Shown here in pieces: positions 57,094 to 64,000 of a stretch of 64,000 nt of DNA (the stretch's first letter is position 1; every line of letters starts with the position of its first letter). Source of the DNA: Scleropages formosus (taxonomy: Eukaryota; Chordata; Actinopteri; Osteoglossiformes; Osteoglossidae); the NCBI RefSeq assembly GCF_900964775.1, contig NC_041829.1, positions 10,642,863 to 10,706,862 on the forward strand, in the 5' to 3' direction. Position numbers and translations under genes: made by a program. The notes beneath the pieces were generated by a model that saw nothing but the letters and a program-made list of their open reading frames with translations, had not been told where the DNA came from and ran no database searches.

Positions 57094-60000
57094 AACATTT
57101 TTATAGGCTGCGCGCTACGGGCGCCGCCGTGTTTTCCGTAGCAAAGCTCCCGTGTGCCGCGTGGCTCCGTTTGGTTTCTATGGAGACCGAAAGGACGCAG
57201 CGATAGGCGTCAGAGCCGATTGACGACGAGGGGGTTACAAAGGACGACGTCGTTTCCATCGCTTCGCAACCTTTGTCAGGAGATGGTAAGGAGCGTTTCG
57301 CGTTGACGTGTTTCATCTGCAGGAAGAGACGAATATTTTGAACAAGAAAAATCTATTCTATGTAATCGTTTTGCATGTAGCTGCCGTCTTGTTAGCATTA
57401 TTATTTTGTATGGCCATGGCATGATCCTGAGACATGTTTAGAATTGTTTTGATATGGGTATAATATTGTCACCTCCTGTGGATTTGTCCATAGTACAGTT
57501 ATTAAATACATGTTATTTGTAACATTAATAAAAAAGCAGGTACTAGTTGAAAATGCATTGAATGGACGTTTCTGTCTGTGTGTGCAATTTGCAGCCGTTC
57601 TACAACAATGTATACTACCCATTGCTCTCAGAGTCTCAAGGGACCCACTCCTGGGCACGGACCCCCTCCGTGCTGAACTCCCCTCAGAGCCAGTCTTCCT
57701 CCAGCAGACCGTGTAAGGCGTCGGAGATGATGGGCGCTCCCTCCATACCGGTCTTTAAGTTCCGTCCCCGGCGGGAGAGCGTGGACTGGCGACGCATCAG
57801 CGCTATCGATGTGGAGCGGGTGGCCAACGAGTTGGATGTCAACACGCTGCAGGAGCACATCATGGGTATCACGTTCTGCAGCGTGGAGCACGAGCGTTGC
57901 CCCCACTGCCAGAACCCCGTGGATCCAGTGCTGCTTAAGCTTTTCCGTTTGGCCCAACTCACCGTGGAGTACCTGCTTCACTCCCAGGACTACCTCACCC
58001 TCAGCCTGCAGGGAGCAGAGGAAAAGGTCCAGGCTTCAGCCCAGGAGAGAGAACAGCTGCAGAGACAACTGCAGAAGCAGACCGACGAAATTAAGGGTAT
58101 GAAGGAGGAGCTGAAGCAGAGAAAGAAAATCATCGCCTCCCAGCAGTCCATGATCAATGCTGGCTTGGGGAATTTCCATAAGGTTGGGGAGCCTGGGTGA
58201 TCCATTATTATTTTATTTTAACCTTTCTTTTGTTTCCAGAATTAATAATTGCTGTTGTTATTCTCTATAACATTAGTTCTAATAGTATGGCTTTCTGTTT
58301 TTTTATTGTAAAGCAGTAAGAACTGACATTAAAATATGCTGTCTTTAGTCCACACCATTACAAATAGTCATTATCAGCCTTATTTGCAGACTTAGAAACG
58401 ATTTTAAGGAGAGCAGATGGCATTAGCTGGTGACAATGAGATACTTAAGCCATTAGTTCATGGACCTGCCACATTGTGATGAGAAAAAAAGAAATCTTAC
58501 CAATCTCTTTCTGGTAGTCAAGCTAGATTATCCATTCGAGTTTAAACAATGGGTTCTGTGCTACCAGTATCCTTACAATTTCTTTATGTAGTCCTTGTTG
58601 ATTCAGTGGCGGATTCTTTGTCTTGTTAAACATGGCCTATTTATTTTCCTACACACAATAAATCACTGTGGACTAATACTGATATGGTGACTGAATGTAC
58701 TGGGACATGAGGACTTTGTTTTCCTGTTTGTATTAACGTTCTACTGACAGGCCCCAGACGCTGCCAGGGTAACATCTTGGGTATCACATGGCAGCATGGT
58801 TGCTCGTGGAGCTTTAGTGTCACAGCCCACAGCAAACAAAAGGATGCCATGCTCTACGTTCGTACAACAGTACAGTTCATTTTACCAGGAGAGCAAATTA
58901 ACATTCATTCGTGTAGAAAAAAGATTGGAAGTTGTATTCTTGGTTCCAGTGGTGATGTTTTGCAGAGGAAAAAAACTGCAAAATTTCTAGTTTATTTTTA
59001 TTAATAAGCAAATAAATACATATTTTTGTTGTATTTGGGAGCCAACAAGTTTCATTTTGTAAGAACTATTCAAAGAAAATGCTGATATTTTAGCACACAG
59101 TTGTTCTGCACTGTTTTTGTTCTAGTAGCTTGATAGACATCTTTTTTTTTTTTTTTTCTCTTTTTGTCTTTCAGAATTTTGTCAACATAGTTATTTTAGA
59201 AAATCACTGCATTTAAATCATTTTGTCATCACTTGCTGTAGCTCGGTGGTACAGTATTGTATCAGCTGCGTTTTATTTATGTGTGAACTCACTGACAGAA
59301 CACCAGTATTTTTGGTTTATATATTAAGGCCTGAGTGGAACACAAACATTGCAATTGTGAATCAAGTGTCACCATCAGCGGAGTTAAGGCTAGAACCTGA
59401 TAGGTCCCAACCGGAAAACCCACTTTCAGTTGTGTTTTGTTGGAATAATACCAGTTTTTTAACAGCTGGAAGCCTATCATCTCAAAATGTAAATGATCTT
59501 GCATAAATTGAAAGCATTTTCCAAGCTGAAAGTGTTTTTGATTTTGGTATTTCCATGAATGTTCTATACCAAAAGATATAATGTAAGGTCAAAATTAGTT
59601 TTTAAAAGGTGTAATTACTGTATAAAGAGCCAGGAAATAATAATAAAAAAAGAATATGCTTTGTATACCTGAACTAAACATTCTGAAATTTTGCATGGAT
59701 GTGATAATATATCATTACTGAACTTTGTTGTAGCATGTATAGAATGACGTGTAGAATGACTTTATTTTCTTTTTTCAGTGCCAACACTGTGATAAAGCTT
59801 TCTTGAACTCTTCCTTCCTCCAAAGCCATATGCAGCGAAGGCATCCAGAAGAGTATGACATGAGTAAGTGGCAGTCGTTACTTTCAAATTCCATGTAAGG
59901 TTTGACCAGAAGTCATGAGGTGCCGGAGATTCTCCTGTTCATTTCATCCATGCTAAGCACTTTTATAGAGGGTAAATTGTGTAGCTATCTAAAATACATC

Positions 60001-62876
60001 TTAAATAACATGAAAATATAAAAATTTTATATATAAACATAGAAACTTTTCCATTAACAAATTGCTAAATTGACTATTTTGTTACTAAGTTAAAAAAAAA
60101 TCATATTTAAAATACTCATATTTAAAAACTTGCAATTACGTATTATTACATATTTCTACATCTTAAACATACCCATCTCAGTATTTTGCAAGTTCTGTGT
60201 GACAAAATCCATTACTATAGGCTGAAGAATTATGGTATATTATGCTAAATTATGGTATATCTAAAATTTCTGTTTCTGTGTGTGTCAGACTAATTCCAGC
60301 AGTAATTCTGCCTTATTCTCTTCATATTCATTCTTGATTTTGAAATGTGCCATTTCCCTTCTGAGGATTACCTTCAGAGATACAGAAAAACATACAGTCC
60401 ATAAAGCTGGAGGAGGAGATCAGCAAACTAAAGGAGCAACTAATGCTCACAAGGTCCCAGCTAGAGACACAGCAGCAGGCGTATGTGGGTAGAGTCATTC
60501 AGGTAAATATACATTCCAGTTATGCATCATAACACGCAACTAGATGTCCTTTTCCTTCAGGCCCACTTTTGGGGCTGTGGGTATTGTAGTACTTTGCGCT
60601 GTCACCTTGCAATTTGAAGATATTCAGTTATAACCCTTCTGCTCTTGAACAAGGTTTTTTTCTCCTAACTGGTCCAGTGCTGTGTAAACGGGTAAAAAAT
60701 TGTAGTTACATTTTTAATGTTGTAACTACAGCATTGGCAACGCTGTAACGTGAGCATTTTATTGTACTTGTTTATGAGTTTACATTTTATTTATTTAGCA
60801 GACACTTTTCTCCAAAGCAACTTCCGATGAACTCTATGTAGTGTTATCAGCCCACATACCTTATTCACCAAGGTGACTTACACTGCTAGATACACTACTT
60901 ACACTGGGTTATTTTACTGTGTTGTACGTCATATTGGGTGTCACACGAGCATAGTTTTTATTTGCACGGGGTTACAGTTTACGTAATTCATTTTGTCTGA
61001 AAAAAAATTTTGAAAAAAAAATTTCCTTTGCTTTTTCCCTTTCCATCTCTTGTTTAGGAGCAGGACCAGAAGTCCAAGGATGGAGACCTGTTAAAGGTCC
61101 TTGAACAATGGAAAGAGGAAGAAAAGGAAAGGCAAAAAAAACAAATGGAAGAAATGAAACAAATTTTTCTCAAGGAATCCAAGGAGATGTCCAGAGAAAA
61201 TGCTTATCTTCAGAATGTAAGAAACTGCAGTTTGCTGAAAATGATTGTGTGATTAAAAAAAAAAAAAAAAAGATTGGATAGTGTTTCCGTCTCATAGGGA
61301 CTGGGTTGTTCGGGCATAGGTTCGAATCAAGCTCAGTCTGTGTGGAGTGTGTATGTCTTTCTTGCTGGGGTTACTCTAGGTGCTCTAGTTTCCTCCCATA
61401 GTCCAAAAATGTACAATTCACGTGAACTGATTACACTAAATTGCTGTTATGTTGTGAATATGTGAATGAGTATACCTGTGGCTACTCCGTGATGAACCGA
61501 CATCCCGTCCATGGTGTACCCCCTCCTAGCCTTGATCCGCCATGATCCTGACGAGAATAAGCCGTTAATGAAATTGAATGAGTGAGCGTGAGCATTCAAA
61601 CACATTTAAGAAAGGAAAGTGAAATGAATCTCTGTCCTCATGGCACTGTCAGAAATATACAGCTCATCTGCCGATAGCAGCAATGTATGGAACCATCGAA
61701 CTGTTCCCTTATAAAGTAGCAGTACAGGTCTCCTTGATATTGGTGTGTCAAAAATGGGAAGCACGGCGACACAGCGAGTAGTGCTGCTGTCTCACAGCGC
61801 TTGGGTGGTGCGAGAGGATGTGGGTTTGATCCCTACGCAGTCTGTGTAGAGTTTGCATGTTCTCCCTGTGTCTGTGTGGGTTTCCTCCCACAGTCCAGAC
61901 ATGCTGTTCAGGTTCCCCCATAGTGTGTGAGTTACAGAGAGAGTGTGTTCCACTGATCTATGGATGAGTGACCCAGTGTATGTAGTGTATCTAGCAGTGT
62001 AAGTCACCTTGGTGAATAAGGTGTGTGGGCTGCTAACAATACATAGAGTTCACTGGAAGTCGCTTTGGACAAAAGCATCTGCTAAATAAATGTGAAATTT
62101 TCAAAATTTTGACTTCCTGAAATCATACCCTGTAGATGCCTGCATATCCATCCATTGTCAAGAGTTGTGTAGAAGGCCAATGATCTATGCTTCTTGGAAA
62201 TACTTTGGTTAGTTGTGTCTAGACAAAAATCATCCTTCATGGCACAGTAACAGTTTTTATTGATTCTCGTGATGGTCTGTGCTAGCAACTCTCTGAAGTG
62301 GAGGAGGCCAGTCGCAAGATGAGGCTGAACATCAAAGCCCTGCAGGATGAGAAAGTTGAGCTCTCTAGAAGCGCAGAGGAAAGACACAGGGAGGATATTC
62401 TCAAGCTCCAACAGCAGCTCAAGAAACAGGTGAGGACATTTCCACACCCTTATCTGGTGGAGCACGGTGGATAGTCCGAACTCTTTGACAAATCGTCTTT
62501 TTGTATTGCAGGACGAGAAGTGGGCATCCAGAATGCAAAGGGTCCAGGCGATGCACGAACATGAAAAAAATCAGGTATGGAGATGTATAGTACATTCACA
62601 GTAAGCACCGGGTGTAACCAGTCCACCCAGACCAGTGCTTGTTTAATATTTTAACATGTGATTTTAAAAAGAAAATCAGAAAAAGTGAAGTTAAATGTTT
62701 ACAAATTATGTATGCTGATTGTTCTTATTGTTTGAATATATTTGCAGTTCCTGTATGACCTAGACAGAGTGCGTTCCACTGCAAATAGCGAGGAGGAGAA
62801 GAATCGAAAACGCATGGAGGAGCTGGACTGGAAGCTGCAGGAACAGAAGGAACTGATCATCTCTCAGAGGAATCAG
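57094..62876 (+). CDS. dzip1: dzip1 (iguana), 5' half of gene; continues past the window
   Basis: DZIP1 is a basal-body/transition-zone protein needed for ciliogenesis and for Gli handling in Hedgehog signalling. Exons seen: 57094-57285 (5' UTR plus ATG at 57283-57285), 57595-58182, 59779-59863, 60366-60502, 61058-61216, 62286-62429, 62512-62574 and 62748-62876. They give 436 codons, roughly half of the family length. Residues 2-10 are PFYNNVYYP; 55-69 [15 protein letters not shown] opens the conserved DZIP N-terminal region; CPHC is at 103-106. A single C2H2 finger (C198, C201, H214, H219) is split from the N-terminal region by an intron. After it come charged coiled-coil exons ([28 protein letters not shown]). 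All splice sites are GT-AG with matching phases. Similarity to zebrafish iguana and human DZIP1 is closer than to DZIP1L. Introns hold SINEs at 60783-60910, 61283-61590 and 61758-62094. Later exons lie beyond 64000. Confidence 0.93.
57100..57282 (+). promoter_or_regulatory. CpG-rich block with RFX X-box-like motif before dzip1 ATG
   Basis: The stretch is rich in CG dinucleotides compared with its surroundings. GTTTCTATGGAGAC at 57174-57187 fits the RFX X-box consensus (GTHNYYATRRNAAC) at 13 of 14 positions, about 96 bp before the start codon. X-boxes near the start of ciliary genes are established in animals; function here is inferred. The block is also part of the exon proposed above, so it may be a proximal promoter, a 5' UTR or both. 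Confidence 0.5.
60783..60910 (-). repeat. SINE family B, 3' part, in dzip1 intron
   Basis: It starts with the reversed common tail (TTTATTTAGCAGACACTTTTCTCC) and runs on as the B body (TTCACCAAGGTGACTTACACTG) until about 60910. The tRNA head is missing. Confidence 0.75.
61283..61590 (+). repeat. Old tRNA-headed SINE with LINE-like tail, dzip1 intron
   Basis: A degraded head (GGTTCGAATC as B box) is followed by the CAGTCTGTGTGGAGT body, a CTAGTTTCCTCCCATAGTCC block, then a GACATCCCGTCC...GATCCTGACGAGAATAAGCCG tail of the same type as in family A. An A-run lies immediately upstream. Confidence 0.65.
61758..62094 (+). repeat. SINE family B, full length, in dzip1 intron
   Basis: The tRNA-like head starts at about 61760 (GCACGGCGACACAGCGAGTAG) with B box GGTTTGATCC. 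Next come the DANA/HE1-like block (GAGTTTGCATGTTCTCCC, GGTTTCCTCCCACAGTCC), a family-specific body, and the tail GTCGCTTTGGACAAAAGC followed by TCTGCTAAATAAATG. It has every part of the family and is the best + strand reference copy. Confidence 0.85.
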
Positions 62877-63483
62877 GTCAGCACTTCCTGCCGAGGAAGG
62901 AAGCAGGAAGTGAAGTATCAGCCAGGCCTCATTCAGGAAATCCTGTATTATGTGGCTTGAGCTGGATTTATCATGTTTTCACTGATCATTATCAGGAATT
63001 CTGCCTCAACATGTTTTCCTGCAAGTGTGAGGAGCCTTCCTTTTAATGCCTGATTTCTCATGAAAGAAAGGTTTTCTCCCACGGCTTTTCCATTTTTGAA
63101 GAGATCACCGAAAGAAATTATCCTAAAATGGTTTTCTAATCTTAATATGGGCTGTCTTTTATATTTAGATTTACATTTTGAAAAAGTATTTTAAGTATTC
63201 AGTATTCAAAACTCTCTCAGTTTTTTCCGTATGCTACTGAGTCTTTTTGTTATTATAATCAGAGGTGGATAGTAGTGAAAAACATTTAAGTTTGTTACCT
63301 ATACTTAAGTAAATTTCTGGAAAAAAATTTCACTTTTCCGAGTAGTTTTTGGGATCGGTAGTTTTTACCTTACTCGAGTACATATTTAAAAGAAAAAAAG
63401 TGCATTTTTATTCCTTTACATTTCTATCCCCATCTTCTCGTTACTTTTGAACTTTTTTGCATTACATATTTTAGCAGTTGCCA

Positions 63484-63670
63484 GGGGCAGCTGATAGCAT
63501 AGTTCTTAGAGCTGCCTGCCTTTGGATCCAAAGGTCACATGTTTGAATCCTGCCTCCAGCTGTAGTACCATTTAGCAAGGTACTTAACCTAAAGTTGCTC
63601 TGCTGCATAAATAGGTAAATAATTGCAGAAGTTGCTTTGGAGAGAAGCATCCGCTAAATGAGTAAATATA
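63484..63670 (+). repeat. SINE family C, near full length
   Basis: The tRNA-like head (GGGGCAGCTGATAGCATAG) has B box GTTTGAATCC, followed by CTCCAGCTGTAGTACC, an AAGGTACTTAACC block, and the common tail (GTTGCTTTGGAGAGAAGC then TCCGCTAAATGAGTAAATA). It lies in the dzip1 intron at the right edge. Confidence 0.8.
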
Positions 63671-63889
63671 ACTTTTTCTTTTTTAAAACCAGTCATCTTT
63701 CATACCACAAACTCAATACTAACACCTCTTTTGGCCGTTTCTTAGTCTTGTTTTGCCTTGACTAGCAACATATACATAAAGTTAGTTGAAAAGTTATTAA
63801 ATCTTATCTATTACATGCTAACAGGCTAAAAGCCAAAGCGAGTTATTTGTCCTCAAATATTAGAAATAAAATGTTAAACTGTAATATGA

Positions 63890-64000
63890 TGCTTGCATAA
63901 GTATTCCAACCCCTGTGTTCCAAATTGAATAATTAGTTTCCACCAATGAGAAGTAAGGGTAAAGGTCACGTTTTCTTCTGTGAACCACTGTAAAAATTAA
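63890..64000. repeat. Possible Tc1-like transposon edge
   Basis: GCATAAGTATTCCAACCCC followed by an AT-rich run resembles the ends of fish Tc1-like elements (compare 23183). It is cut by the window end. Confidence 0.4.

Noticed and set aside
57562-58200. Single 212-codon open frame as a one-exon dzip1 start
   Set aside because: Its first 11 codons are intron sequence before a clear acceptor (57594), and its last codons run past the donor at 58182. The spliced model matches the family at both ends.
1-64000. CRISPR arrays, bacterial operons, or a novel defence-type gene cluster
   Set aside because: The window is vertebrate nuclear DNA with spliced genes and SINEs; no regularly spaced repeats or clustered unknown genes are seen.

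Overview
This is nuclear DNA of a ray-finned fish. It has split vertebrate genes with GT-AG introns, lens gamma-crystallins of the methionine-rich M type known from fish, and a dense load of tRNA-derived SINEs, LINE pieces, Tc1-like and pogo/Tigger-like DNA transposons and LTR-type fossils. The commonest SINE reminds me of bonytongue (osteoglossiform) genomes, but that is memory and not evidence from this window.

Two kinds of host gene are present. (1) A gamma-crystallin array runs from about 14.6 to 53.9 kb. Four gammaM2-type genes lie on the + strand (14753-15600, 35390-36503, 40531-41660, 52886-53795). Each has a tiny first exon (3 or 5 codons), an 80-codon exon for the N-terminal beta-gamma domain and a 93-codon exon for the C-terminal domain. 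A fifth, tryptophan-containing gamma-crystallin lies on the - strand (25615-27580), between the first and second M genes. All five look intact. Each has a TATA box preceded by Maf-type (TGCTG...TCAG) and SOX-type (ACAAT) motifs, as expected for lens expression. (2) From 57.28 kb to the right edge lie the first seven coding-containing exons after the start-codon exon of dzip1 (iguana), a ciliary basal-body and Hedgehog-pathway zinc-finger/coiled-coil protein. The gene runs out of the window. Its start codon is the last codon of an otherwise untranslated exon.

The remaining sequence is mostly repeats. SINE family A (tRNA head, LINE-like body, TG-rich tail) has about eighteen copies, many with clear target-site duplications. 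Families B and C are other tRNA-headed SINEs. Their 3' tail (CGCTTTGGA.AAAAGC.TC.GCTAAATGAATA) is shared with an L2/CR1-like LINE whose own 3' ends lie at 17.6-18.4, 31.6-32.85 and 45.8-46.5 kb, so that LINE is the likely source of the mobilisation signal. There are nested insertions (SINE in SINE, SINE in LINE, SINE in solo LTR, LINE in Ty3/gypsy pol fossil). A 570-bp Tigger-like element with intact ends and TA duplications lies at 47634-48203. Two conspicuous inverted repeats (17369-17440 and 50748-50822) have no explanation that I can give.

I see no convincing new multi-gene system. The most useful observations are the shared crystallin promoter grammar, the mosaic exon 2 of the fourth M gene (gene conversion), the LINE/SINE tail sharing, the Tigger-like element and the two inverted repeats.
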